Origin: Labyrinthula sp. Ha
Taxonomy: Eukaryota; Sar; Bigyra; Labyrinthulida; Labyrinthulaceae
Direction: 5' to 3'
DNA: 64,000 nucleotides
Assembly (NCBI GenBank): GCA_015227615.1
Contig: JAALGZ010000056.1
Coordinates: 124,001-188,000 of the forward strand
Shown here one piece after another: positions 21,408 to 32,960 of this stretch. A program made the translations under genes and the position numbers. The notes beneath the pieces are model-generated. The model made no database searches. It was not told the origin of the DNA and was given only the letters and a program-made list of their open reading frames with translations. Within the stretch, counting starts at the first letter, position 1, and each line of letters opens with the position of its first letter.

Positions 21408-24400
21408 TGTTTTAATATCTCAGAATCATTTCTTTTAGATTATACATAATATAAGAATTTAACAAAACTTTTCAAAATATTACATTTAAACGTTTACTTT
21501 CTTTTCTTTTTTATTCGATGTTTCCGTTTATTACAATTTTTGGGGAATAAAACGGGAACATTTCGAATCTTTAACATTGCATTACCACAATATTACATTC
21601 CTCTAGTTCCAAACTTTTACAATCCGGGTCCGGGTAGGGATTGTGGAAGTTTTCTAGAGAGTTTCCCGTTTCCCGGGATTTCTTGATGAAGCCTCATTTC
21701 TTGTTTCTGGAGTGTCAACTCTGGTTAGTCTCTTTAGTCTTAACATCAATCGTGTGAAAGAAGAATGATATTAATGTTGTCTATGCGAGTTAGCAAAAGA
21801 AGACTGATACATAATAACTTTTCGGCTCTCATCATGCCTAGTTCTAATAGGAATGTGATCAATTAAGTAAAAGGGGAAGTGTCATCATGTTACCAGAGAT
21901 GTATCAAGTGGATAGGAAAAGTCATTTCCTAATGAAGTAAAAAGGAATCTACTTTTGGAAGAGATGAAATTATGGGAAGCTGGTTTCCCCTATGCAGAAC
22001 GCCCTGTATAACTCTTCAGAACCATAACAACCAACTATCATCAATTGAGATGGAACAAGTCGCCATTGGGAAGCCCTTAGCAAACTGAGTAAATAAGAAG
22101 TACTAGCACCCTTCTGAAAGAGCAGAGGCCAAATATGAATTGTTTAAACATATTGAGATATTTTACGTACATAGGTTTTCTGGAAGCAACTATTGTAGCA
22201 TTATTGCAACCGAAAACCTACGTTACACCTTGCTAACAAAAACCGAGTCTAAAGTTTGTTAAGAAAATCTTATTTCATTCTTCTTAATTTATATTTTGAT
22301 TGAAGTAGGCCTTAATATGTTGTAATGAAACTATCATTTGCCTCCAGATCCACCTTTTACAGGTTACATTATCCTCAGATTTCTTTTACTATTTACACAT
22401 CCTAGTCCAAGTAACTAAAATTGCCTTGAAATTTGATTTAGAAGCTATTTTGATTTTAAACAACCTGTTACCTAGAAGCTCTTGTCTAAAATTTTATGGT
22501 GTACAAGAAACTTATGCAGAAACCCCGATTAAAAAGTTAATCCGATACTTGGTTAAGGTGTAGTAACTAGCAACCGCTTACAATATAACTATTTACAGAT
22601 GATAGCTTGTAAAATAGAACTTGGCAGTCCTGCTCTTATTTTGTAATGGTAACTTGAGTGGCAAAGACTCATGGGAAAATGACACGATAAATCGATAATA
22701 CCTCAAGGAACACTAGTATCTACTTTAGAACTGCTGCTTTCCCAAGAATCACTTTCATTTTAGTCAGCATTTTCCTGTATCTACCTAATACACATTAGCA
22801 GCCTACATTCACGCCAATTCACTCCGTCACATCAAATCAGCGGCAAATGATTAAATATAAACCTCAAATCCAGAAAAAACTCCATTTTGAGCTAGATCAC
22901 TACTCTCATGGCCATTTATTTATTATGAAGGCCACTTTAACCATTATGTTATATGGACCTGTAATCTCCGTCATCAGAAGCAATCTTCAGTCCTGCAGTT
23001 TAATGCTAAAGAAGTGTACTTCGATATTTGCACCTTCTAAGCCAAAAATTTTTAGTTCTTCATTTTATCACGTAGCAATGAGACTTTTTTACTTTTTGCT
23101 GGCCTTGCCAGCGACACGCTCTTGTTCTCTTTTAAGGGGTTCCATAAAAAACACATTCTTCTGCCACGAGAGATGATCAAAAGGCTCATAAACGCGAAGA
23201 GAATAATTTGAAATTTAATTTTCATTAAATTATTTAAATTCTCAAAGGAAAGATATAATGCAAGCGTTGTCTCAAAATAAGTTCGAGGAATCTTATATCT
23301 ATGCCACCTTTCTCCGTAGAGGAACACCTCAGCAGTTCAAATGGCTCAAGTTGTTACTTTGATGGAGCGTTAGGTAGCTTACAATTGGTATACATATTTA
23401 ATGAAACTTACACATACCTGAAGCTAGGAGTACAAGTATTCATCCAAATGGGCAGCAATACTAATTCTACTATGCCATATCTCGTAAGAAGTTAAGTAGA
23501 ACGTGGTATTATTGTTTGTCCGATTATGCCGAAATAACGAAGAATATACTACGTGCTTTAACTTTTCTAAGCTAGAGTATTAGCTCGGGTAACTCCGTTT
23601 ACTAAATTGCCAGAGTTATTTTTAGCCTATTCAGCTAGATACATACTCTATCAACTAATTGTGTCAACTATCTGACTATTTTAGTGAGATTTAACCGGCT
23701 CATGTATACACTTTTTGTGTGACCATACCTTATTTATGCACATATTGACCATACAATTGGTTTATTTATTTATATTTCTTTATCCCTATGAGTGCTAAGT
23801 TTATATTGTTAGAAGATTCTAAATTATATTTAATCATATATACAAAGAGCTTTGATTATTCCTTTTCTTTTTACAGGAACTTTTAGTTAATTCCATTTTC
23901 ATTATTGTAAAACTATTGTCGAAGAATGAGAATGAGTGGTATATTATTGTTATATTATCTTCCTTTGATTATTCAATTAACTGAAATAAATGAAGTTTTT
24001 CTATGATACATAGTGCAACTACTGTAGATTTATATTAATTTGTCCCGGTAATAGCAATAAAAGGTAAATCCACACTAAGCAGTTCTTATCTATTTTCTTA
24101 TTGTAATGGACGATATACTGAAAGCATAATTGTCTTCTATATTTGATTTCATTGCTTGATAAAGAATTCCCAACAATTTTAACTTTACAGATGATAGTTG
24201 CAAGGGCTCAATATATAATTGATTTTGTTGCAGAAGTAAAAAATACGCTGTTTAGTGAAACAAAATAAAAACCTAGTCTATTTGCCTTCTACATTTTTCT
24301 GTAGTAGGAAATATGGATCAAACTTATAATAAATGTGAGCTGACCCAGCAAGAAATAAGAAAATACTAAAATGTACAAGAACAAATGAAATAATTTCACT

Positions 24401-26840
24401 AAGTTGATGTGCTATGGTAATTATTTGAGAGAAAAAAATTCTAGCCAGCAACCCTGGACATAGTCTTTGCGAGTTATATTTGATAAGGTCTTCTATGATT
24501 TATTCATACTGGGAGAGTCTTTGAGGAGATCTTCTGTAGTTCATGGATTAAACATTAGCTCACCAAGTATATTCCCTACCTACTAAAACATGTACTTCAT
24601 ATAATACATACCTACTATGCGCAGTGGAGGTATAGTGGAGGAGATCTTGCAATTAATAAGAACATCGGCATTTAATATATTTGATTCAAGATTTTTCAAA
24701 CCTGAAAGAAAATAGGCTAATTGTAGTTGGTATATATATCAACTCTTCCTCTTAACTTTGCAACTATTATAATTCAAATTTTAGGCAAAATTTGAAGACA
24801 TGTGAGATAGACCTTTATTTTAACCATATAAATTGCCGTTAGCTCCATTTACAGTTCTATGTTATTATTCAGTAACTTTTTCAAACTTGGAACTAGTCTC
24901 ATCAAAACACGCATCAACAATGCTCAGCTCTTTATAGATTGGACACAATAAGCTTACTGCATATGTATGAGATTATGTCCTAAATATTTCTTGAATCTAA
25001 TTCTTGTACCGCAGTCATTGTTATATGATTTAATATAACTTTGATCCGTAGGATTTAAAAAAAAAATATCAAAGCAATTATCGGAGCATAAATCTTATCA
25101 GTTGAATGGATTTGAAGAGTTGCTGTATACTTAAATAACCGGATTGAATCTTAAGCTCAAGTACTTATCTCTCCACTTAAGATAAACTTTGTTAATAATA
25201 ATGTTTCACGAAAAAAAGAATATAGCTAATACTGTTTTGCACTCTCAATAACAAGGTTTTCATCTATGCTTTAATTTTACTGTAACAAAACCAGGTAAGC
25301 TAGACTCTTGCTTGGTAAACTATAAGGGCTAAAGCTGAATATGATTTTGTTTGAAAATGAAATTTTGAAATCAAGTGTCGAGTCTTAGCTAAGATACATT
25401 ATTCCATGGTGAGGCCAATACAGCATTTTTTTGGGGTGGTAAGTGAATCTCTCTTGATGTCAAGTTCTTGTTTTCTTCTGAATATTGTATACCTTCATCC
25501 TCGGTTATGTTCTAAACTTAATTTCTTATTATTACAGATATTGCCGGGCAATCTACTTTGGTTGGGGGAAAATCAATTTCTATCAAGGTAAATGATTTAT
25601 ACTTATGTTACTATCATGCTCGCTCTCAATCACATGAAAAGAAAATATATTACTTTATCTTAAGGCTACTAAAACACTTATGAAAACTCATCTCCATTTA
25701 CTGCTTTATTGCATCAAGTTAAGTTTCTTATTTAGCGATACTGCTTAGAATTCAAAAAGGCTCTGCTATGTTTATAAATATGCAAGAAAATCTGTAGAAT
25801 TCACTGTTGAAAACCCAGTCATCAAGAATACGATTGGTTATTTTGATTCTTATTTTCTGCTGGGGAACTGCTAATGTTAGAAAATATTGAGAAAGTGTAG
25901 GTATATAAATTTCGAGCATGAAAATCCTAGTGTCCTCGATATAGTTTTATCATACATTTGTATAACTACTATTATAATAATATGGATATAGCTATATTGT
26001 TTTAACCGATTTATCTGCATTTGGAACTATATTACTAAGAAGTTTCTATCGATTACTGAAAGAATTAAGATTGGGCTCTTCTAGGCTCTAGTGATCATGG
26101 TGGGTGCTCCATATAAATGGAAGCTTCATTCTTTGTTTCTATTCTACATAATGTAAATGTCGGGTTTGATTTTCAAAGCATATTTTTTGTTACTTAAGAG
26201 CACTGTATTTTTGGGATAAAGGTTTTTACCCACTGAATTGTTTTCTATTAGCGACATTAAAGCTTTACAGGACATGAACTCCTCTGAATTTATTTCAGCT
26301 TCGCACTTCAAGTTACTTCTTTTCTCTTTAGGTAAAGAATTTTTTTCAAAAACCATTGATAGCTACTGACAAATACATTCTTAGAATTTAAACTCAAGAA
26401 TTGTAAAGAGAACAACAGCGTAATGCTATTTTTTTTAGTTCATTGCGCATTTGTTGTCGCAGACTGCCGTGAATTTTTCTTAAGCCATATCTCTATATCT
26501 ATAGCATAACTCATCTCAAAACTAAGGCCTAATGGTTCATAAAATGAATTTACAGCGCATAAATTTAACTTGGGCAACATGCTAAGGAATTTGGAGATCA
26601 TGGTTGTGTCTGGGCATCGGTAACGAAACCATGAATGCCTACCGATAGGGAACTTTTAATTTCTTTATCAGGAATCGGTCAGAGCAGCAATTCTTAGCAA
26701 GCAATGGATCTGACTAAGAGTACTGTTTGATATTATCATGGCATATCAAAAAAATTTTGAGGATTATGAAACCACTTTGACTGATTTTGAGGTTTCTTCC
26801 AGGCATTTTGAGTAAATTTTGACACTTATATGAGTATCAT
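21408..26840. other. gene-free region
   Basis: About 5.4 kb without a convincing gene. Its first bases are the displaced upstream flank of the secreted-protein gene. Frames are short and of low quality, and no RNA gene or clear repeat was found. Confidence 0.5.
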
Positions 26841-27400
26841 TTGAAGCTCTAACCAAATGGCCCATTAATTCTTTTTTCAATACTTTGGTCGAATAAAGGC
26901 ATCGGGGGGAAACGGGCACCCGTGGAAAAATGTATATGAATCATCCCATTCCCTCAGTATTGCTTGGTCGTGTGGTCCATTTGCCATGGTTTTTAAATAG
27001 CGTAAAAACTTAAAAATGTAAAACAAAAATATCTGGAAGATTTTGCAAATGGCCATGTGCCCAATTCTCATTTAAGGCATTTAGAAATTTCAAAATATAA
27101 AATATCATTCGAGGAATATCTATGTCCCCAAAAAAATATAAAAACTCAAAAATTTTTGGTAAAGCCATTTCAGTTTTGATATTTTTCCCTCATATTCCAT
27201 CTCTATATATAGGCGATACTGCTTCATTTTGTTTTTCTTTAAAACAACTCTGTATGAAAATAGATTATCTTTGGGAAACATGTCTTAAATCGCCATTCCA
27301 GAAATTAACTCTTAACAGTGATACGACACAGAGCCCAAAATCCATAACGATTTGGAACAATATAAACAGAAAACTCAACAAGAAGAATTCCTAAATTTAC
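26841..27400 (+). promoter_or_regulatory. upstream region of USP7-like gene
   Basis: Contains CCAAATGGCCC at 26853 and a second AAATGGCC near 27045. These match the motif upstream of SPF30 and the small membrane protein. A 90-codon frame at 27122-27394 is low-complexity and ends just before the USP7 start; I treat it as leader sequence. Confidence 0.35.
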
Positions 27401-30400
27401 ATGGACAACGAGAATGACAATACAATGAATTCGGACAATAATTCAAACTCATCAGATACCTCTTCTACACATAAGCAAAGATCTCCATCTATTTATCCTC
27501 CAACTTCTGCAATTGTTGACCCTACTCCGCAAGAACTTTCACCTACGGCCTTGAAGAATCTAGCTGCCAAAATCAATCCTCCTTTTTCAACGGCCAGTAG
27601 CTCAATGGATAAAGAAAAATGCGAAAAAAAATTATTATGGTACAATTTTGAATCAATGAACAAAGACTCAGAAGAGAATGTATCTGATGTAGAAGGAGAT
27701 GCTTTAGAAGATTATAGATACAAGACATTTCTGGAGTTTGAAGAGGAATATAAAACGAACTTATTGGAAACAGAAACCAAGAATCAGCGGTTCGAGAATG
27801 TAATCAAATTTTCTTGGAAAATAGAAGATTTTAAAGCGTTTGCTACCAAAGTTTATGCTTTACGCCCAGGATACGCTAATGCCCTTGGGGAACCAGTTGA
27901 TCAGCTCAAAAGTCCTATGTTTTCTTTTGAACGGGAAACTGTTTTTAAAAATATTGGGTATAATGATCCCTCTAATAATTTGAGCACAAAAGTGTCACGA
28001 GGTCCTTTGACTTGGTGTGTGCTCTTGAAGCTTCCAACCCGTTTTGAACAAACAGAAAGCGTTGGGATTTTTCTTAAGTTGGCGGGTATGGACAAATTAA
28101 ATTTGCCAGAACAGTTTTCTTTTAGTTGTCGAATAGATTTCTTAGTTCTGAATGAGAAAGAAGAGTGTTTGAAATACAAACATTGCGAAAACGAGTTTGA
28201 TATTCAATATACGGACTGGGGTCTTTCAAGTTTTTTTTCCCTTGCTGATCAAAGCGTTTTAGATTCAAATGGGGCATTAAATGTATTTGTTCGTGTTCGT
28301 CAGAAATATAACGTGCCTCATAAGTCTCTTTACGATTCAAAAAAGGCGACTAACAAAATTGGCATCAAGAACTTGGGTGCTACTTGTTACTTAAATTCAC
28401 TGCTACAAACTTTATTCTATACAAAAAGGCTTCGATTAGCAGTCTACAATCTTCAAACAACTTATTACAGACCAATTAACGAGACAAATGGAGAATCCAA
28501 ACAGTCTTCAGAGTTAAAATTATCTAAAGATAGGTTTGTAGAAAGTCTGCAGAAATTATTTTTTGAGCTTGAAACTTCAGATAGGCCGGTAGATACTAAG
28601 AAACTCACAAAGTCGTTTGGATGGAATAACTTTGAACTTTTTTTGCAGCATGATGTCCAGGAGTTAAATCGACAGCTTTGTGATAAATTGCAGAGTAGAT
28701 TTAGTACAGAGGATGACGTAGTTCGAGATTTGTTTCGAGGGCAGTATAAATCCTTTATCAAATGTGTGAACATTGATTATGAGTCATCTAAAATTGAAGA
28801 ATATTATGATTTACAGCTGGATGTGAAAGGATTAAAAGATGTATATGAATCTTTAGATAAGTTCATTGAAGTTGAAAAATTAGAGGGAGAAAATCAATAC
28901 CTGTGTGAAGACCCAGAGAACAATTACAAAGGAAAGCAAGATGCAGAAAAAGGTATTAAGTTTATATCATTTCCTCATGTGCTCCATTTGCATTTAAAGA
29001 GGTTCAACTATAATTTCCAGAAGGACAAAACAGAAAAGATAAATGACAAATATGAATTTCCCTTAATCTTGGACCTTGATAAGTATATTCCTACACCAGA
29101 AAGAGAAGGAAATAATCGGTTTATATTACATAGTGTTTTAGTTCACAGTGGGTCTGTCAATAGTGGTCATTACTATAGCTACATTAACTCATTCGACCAC
29201 TTTGATCCCGAAAATCCTCAAGCTCCAGAAAAATGCGTATCATGGTATAAATTTGATGACGAACAAGTGGTTAGGGTGAAACAAAGGCGGGCAATAAACG
29301 CAACGTTTGGTGGTCCACTTCGGAAAAGTGCTCCGATAATTGCAAATCCTGAGGCCGATATCAACCACATGAACGGGGTTAGGTTGCCAATCAAAGAGTT
29401 GCAGAAAGTAACAAGTGCTTATATGCTTGTCTATTTTCGAATAGATTCTCTTCCTTCGTTGTTGCCACGAAAGCGTGTAACTGACCCTTGTTACGAAACA
29501 CTATTGCAGAACTTGAGGCTGGAAATTAAGCAAGAGGAAGAGCAGAAATTGCTTAAACAGCAAGTAAGGCAGCAGATTAGAATTCGAGTTATCAAAGATT
29601 CCGAGCTTTTTGACTTTGTTGAAAGTGGAAAGTTTGTTAGTGAGGCTACAATTTATACCGAAGATGTGCGACCACGACAAGTCTGTACCAAGACAATTGA
29701 TTTTGTGAACCAAACCATCGACGGAGGGGATTTTCTCGTTTTATCAAAGTCAGATTCTACAACAGTTTTGTATGATTTAATTGCTCGTAAAGTTAAGTGC
29801 AAACCTGAAGATTTTAGACTTTGGTACGTGGACTATAGAGATAATAAAACATTTCGAGTAAGCAGTGTGATTCCACGGGTGAAGCAAAAGGAGCGTGTTG
29901 GCACAGAGATGATGGAACAGTTCGTTTCCAGAGGAAATAAAGTTCTGCTTTCAGAGGTTTTTAGCGTAGACCAATGGTCTTTTCATAATCCTGGCTGCGT
30001 TTTCTTCGAAGTACGAAAGGATGGGATTTCAAACAGCTCAAGAAAAAATGGTCGTAAAAGAAAGTTTTCAGGTAGCAAGTCTCCCGTACCATTTGCAACT
30101 GATTATTCCTCTGATTCATCTTCGAACTCATTCGAGACCTCAGCCTCGAAACAAAGTCACATGTCGCAATCTAGCTCAGATATAATACGTTTAGATGATA
30201 TTGAAGAGATTCAAAATAATGACGAGCTTGTACTATTGTTTCTTCGAGTTTACGACCGACGAACTGAACCAGCCAAACTCCATCATGTTGGCAGTATTGT
30301 GGTAAATAACTCAGGCCTTCGCAATGAATTTACAATGCGCGTTGCAAAACGATTTCCAAACTTCAGCTTTATATCTGAAGCAAGTCATATATGTGATATG

Positions 30401-31669
30401 ATTGATCCCCGATCTGTGCGTAGATATGAAATTAATGACAAGAGCCTTTCTGAGCTAGAACTTGTCGTTGGGGACTTGTTGTGCTTTGAGGTTGGATCCG
30501 AAGGACCGACTCTAGAAGAATATATCAACCAAAAAGTTACAGAAGTGCGACTTAATCTTATTTCTACGGGCACAATCCGAGCGCGCAATCTGCGGGTCCA
30601 AATAAGTGCAAACTTACAAATGCCGTACACGATCCTCGCTCGAAGTCTTGCAGCAACTCTACAACAACTTCCTGAACCTGTTTTTATCGACAAAGAAAGG
30701 ATTTTGTTTTACGCACGGAATGCTGGTCAACCTTGCCTAGAACCTCTGAAGTATTTATATCAATTTTTGAAACCAACTGATGAAGAAGCCTCTGAAAAAG
30801 TTTGGAACCTTTATTTTGATGTAGCTCCTTTTGAAGTAAAAAAAATTACAACCCATAGCTTAGTTAAAATCTCACTATACAACAAACTCGAGAAGTTTGG
30901 AACAGAAATTAGGGTCCTGCCAAACACCACTCCAGTAGATCAAGTTGTCGAAATTTTACTCGAACCAACTAGATTTTCCAAAGGAAGTTTAATACGGATT
31001 GAGAAAAACTACACTCCAAATATATCTACGAAGATTCAGTCGAGTGAAGAAAGGATGACAGCTGCTCACTTGTCGTCTTTACGAGTTACTCTTCCCGAGT
31101 ATATGATTGACAATGACGATACAAGTGTCGAATCTGAAGTAGCTCCAGGAGACGGGGGAATGTCTTTGGAATACGAGTACTGCTTGCTGTGCAAGGATCG
31201 GGAATTAACTCTTCCAATAAAGAAGGATATAAAAAATATTTTCAAGAGCTTCGAGTTTCCTGTAGATGCGATGTGCAAGCCTGAATCCATTGTCGAAAGC
31301 TTTGTTTTTGTTGGTTTTTTTGAAGCGGATGGAATTAAGCTCAATGTACACCCGTTGCTCTTACCTGTAACTCCAGATAATACGACTGATTACTTGAAAG
31401 AGAACTGGCTAAAAAATCTCTTTGGCTCAGTTGATGACAAGGAGTGGAGTTTCGCTTTTGTCGCACCAGGTTTAAGCCGATTCATTCAGGTTGAAGAGTC
31501 TAAAGATTCGAACAAAGCACTCTCAAATAAGTTTATATTCCCTGCGCATGAAAATGAAACACTCCGACGAACTACATGCGCTTTTGCCCTGGTCACAGAA
31601 AAGTTTGTTCTTTCGAGGATGCAACTTCTAGATGCAGAGTTTGAAAAATATACCATAGTGACGAGTTGA
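27401..31669 (+). CDS. USP7: USP7-type ubiquitin-specific protease
   Basis: 1422 residues, ATG start, no intron. The N-terminal ~100 residues are disordered and Ser/Asn-rich. A MATH/TRAF-like domain follows (~132-300), then the UCH peptidase domain (~319-680). Its Cys box has GATCYLNS with nucleophile Cys329, its His box has GHYYSYIN with His590, and the Asp lies in WYKFDD (~619). The zinc-free finger region and the LHLKRF core are typical. Residues ~700-1422 correspond to the ubiquitin-like/ICP0-binding repeats of animal USP7 and plant UBP12/13, and total length is slightly above family size. The enzyme removes ubiquitin from nuclear regulators, and the MATH domain selects substrates. A basic Ser-rich loop (~860-900 region, GRKRKFSGSK) may be a nuclear signal. 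It converges on the CDP-diacylglycerol synthase gene, with stops 66 bp apart. Confidence 0.95.
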   Translation: MDNENDNTMNSDNNSNSSDTSSTHKQRSPSIYPPTSAIVDPTPQELSPTALKNLAAKINPPFSTASSSMDKEKCEKKLLWYNFESMNKDSEENVSDVEGDALEDYRYKTFLEFEEEYKTNLLETETKNQRFENVIKFSWKIEDFKAFATKVYALRPGYANALGEPVDQLKSPMFSFERETVFKNIGYNDPSNNLSTKVSRGPLTWCVLLKLPTRFEQTESVGIFLKLAGMDKLNLPEQFSFSCRIDFLVLNEKEECLKYKHCENEFDIQYTDWGLSSFFSLADQSVLDSNGALNVFVRVRQKYNVPHKSLYDSKKATNKIGIKNLGATCYLNSLLQTLFYTKRLRLAVYNLQTTYYRPINETNGESKQSSELKLSKDRFVESLQKLFFELETSDRPVDTKKLTKSFGWNNFELFLQHDVQELNRQLCDKLQSRFSTEDDVVRDLFRGQYKSFIKCVNIDYESSKIEEYYDLQLDVKGLKDVYESLDKFIEVEKLEGENQYLCEDPENNYKGKQDAEKGIKFISFPHVLHLHLKRFNYNFQKDKTEKINDKYEFPLILDLDKYIPTPEREGNNRFILHSVLVHSGSVNSGHYYSYINSFDHFDPENPQAPEKCVSWYKFDDEQVVRVKQRRAINATFGGPLRKSAPIIANPEADINHMNGVRLPIKELQKVTSAYMLVYFRIDSLPSLLPRKRVTDPCYETLLQNLRLEIKQEEEQKLLKQQVRQQIRIRVIKDSELFDFVESGKFVSEATIYTEDVRPRQVCTKTIDFVNQTIDGGDFLVLSKSDSTTVLYDLIARKVKCKPEDFRLWYVDYRDNKTFRVSSVIPRVKQKERVGTEMMEQFVSRGNKVLLSEVFSVDQWSFHNPGCVFFEVRKDGISNSSRKNGRKRKFSGSKSPVPFATDYSSDSSSNSFETSASKQSHMSQSSSDIIRLDDIEEIQNNDELVLLFLRVYDRRTEPAKLHHVGSIVVNNSGLRNEFTMRVAKRFPNFSFISEASHICDMIDPRSVRRYEINDKSLSELELVVGDLLCFEVGSEGPTLEEYINQKVTEVRLNLISTGTIRARNLRVQISANLQMPYTILARSLAATLQQLPEPVFIDKERILFYARNAGQPCLEPLKYLYQFLKPTDEEASEKVWNLYFDVAPFEVKKITTHSLVKISLYNKLEKFGTEIRVLPNTTPVDQVVEILLEPTRFSKGSLIRIEKNYTPNISTKIQSSEERMTAAHLSSLRVTLPEYMIDNDDTSVESEVAPGDGGMSLEYEYCLLCKDRELTLPIKKDIKNIFKSFEFPVDAMCKPESIVESFVFVGFFEADGIKLNVHPLLLPVTPDNTTDYLKENWLKNLFGSVDDKEWSFAFVAPGLSRFIQVEESKDSNKALSNKFIFPAHENETLRRTTCAFALVTEKFVLSRMQLLDAEFEKYTIVTS

Positions 31670-31735
31670 ACAAACTCTTTTTATTTTCTTAACCTCGACA
31701 TAAGTCTAGCCTCCGCAACCCGACTTTAGTTTAAA

Positions 31736-32960
31736 CTAAGCATCTAGGAGGCTTTTAAGATGATTAAATACGACAAGCTGTTGCTCCTGGCTTAATCTCT
31801 CTGCGCTCTCAATTACTTTCTGCACAGCCATTTGTGCTCCAGAAGAAGCTGATAAATGAATAAATGCTCTTAAGTAGACAAATGTAAAGGCTCCCATGAT
31901 CATCTGGCAGTCCATTCGATCCGTCATTCCTCCATGACCTGGTATACTGTTGCCAAAATCCTTTATTTTGAAGGCTCTTTTGAATCCACTAGCAAAAAAT
32001 CCTCCAAAGGGAGCTACCAAAGAGGCGAACAGAGACAAGTAAAGTGCATGTTGCTGTAACTCCTGTTGTTCGAAATATTCGGGTAAATCACACTTCGGCC
32101 AGAACAACAGAGCAAATCCCTCTTTTGGGCAAGTCATCAGCGGAAAGTGAACCAAAACTCTTGCAAAGAAATGCCCAAAAACTAATGTCGAAAAGAAACC
32201 ACCAATAAAACCTTCCCAAGTTTTTTTCGGACTTAATTGAATTAAAGGCGTTCTTCCAAAAAAGAATCCAAAGATGTATGCGAAAATATCATTGCACACA
32301 ACCAAAGAGCAAGGAAACAAGAACCAGTATAATCCGTAAAACAAGTTGCTTACAATCGCGGAAGATTGTCCAACAACTAGAAGCAAAACCACATGACATA
32401 ATCCAAACTTCTGAAACTGGTATTTATAATGTCTTCTTTTAAGAGAGAGAACAAACAGCACAACAGAAGAAATGTATACCGAAAACGCAGAGAGCTTTGC
32501 ATACTCTACAATTTGAGAGAAATCTTTCGGCTGGTGTTCTGGAAAGTAGGTTCCAAGGTAAATGTAAACTTGTGGCCAGAGGATGTAAAAGTAAATTAGC
32601 GATGTGAATGAAGCAAACCAGATCCAAGGGAGAATTGCGGAGAGTACTGAAAGCTGCCTTTCGCGTTCAGGCTTCTTGTTGATCTGAATCAATTCTGAAT
32701 ACATTGCCGTTTGTATTGCAAAAACTAGGAGAATACAGCCATTGTGTTGCAGGTAAACAATTATAAAGAGGAAAGAAAAGATCATCACCAAGCTCAAGCT
32801 TGCTCTTGTTACGAAATTTGCCCACTTGCTCTAGGGATTAAACTTAAGGAAAAGATACTTTGGGAGCCGCATCGACTAGTAGGGTGGGTTGTGGAGTTTC
32901 TTCTTGAGAACTAGCATCATCTTGGGAGGAATTCTCATCGACATCGCTTTCACCGCCCAT
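31736..32960 (-). CDS. CDS1: CDP-diacylglycerol synthase (phosphatidate cytidylyltransferase)
   Basis: Makes CDP-diacylglycerol from phosphatidate and CTP in the ER membrane, the precursor of phosphatidylinositol and related lipids. The family signature is clear: NDIFAYIFGFFFGRTPLI, LSPKKTWEGFIGG, APFGGFFASGFKRAFKIKDF and the GHGGMTDRMDCQ end motif. Several membrane spans are visible. The long frame opens at a non-ATG codon inside the first span. The N-terminus is supplied by an upstream exon starting at the ATG at 32960 (MGGESDVDENSSQDD...), acidic and Ser-rich, joined in phase 0 to SKWANFVTRAS. That junction matches the conserved segment just before the first span in plant and animal enzymes. 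The intron is 28 nt (32831-32858), or 46 nt if the donor is GTCGAT at 32876. The protein is about 398 or 392 residues. Confidence 0.93.
32831..32858 (-). other. 28-nt intron (or 46 nt to 32876)
   Basis: Donor GTATCT, acceptor CCCTAG. It contains an in-frame TAA, so it must be spliced for the N-terminus to join. The alternative donor GTCGAT 18 nt upstream is also in phase 0. GTATCT is closer to the other intron's GTATAT, while 46 nt is closer to its length. Confidence 0.6.

Noticed and set aside
27122-27394. 90-codon frame before USP7
   Set aside because: Low-complexity, no family resemblance, and ends seven bases before the USP7 start; treated as leader or promoter sequence.
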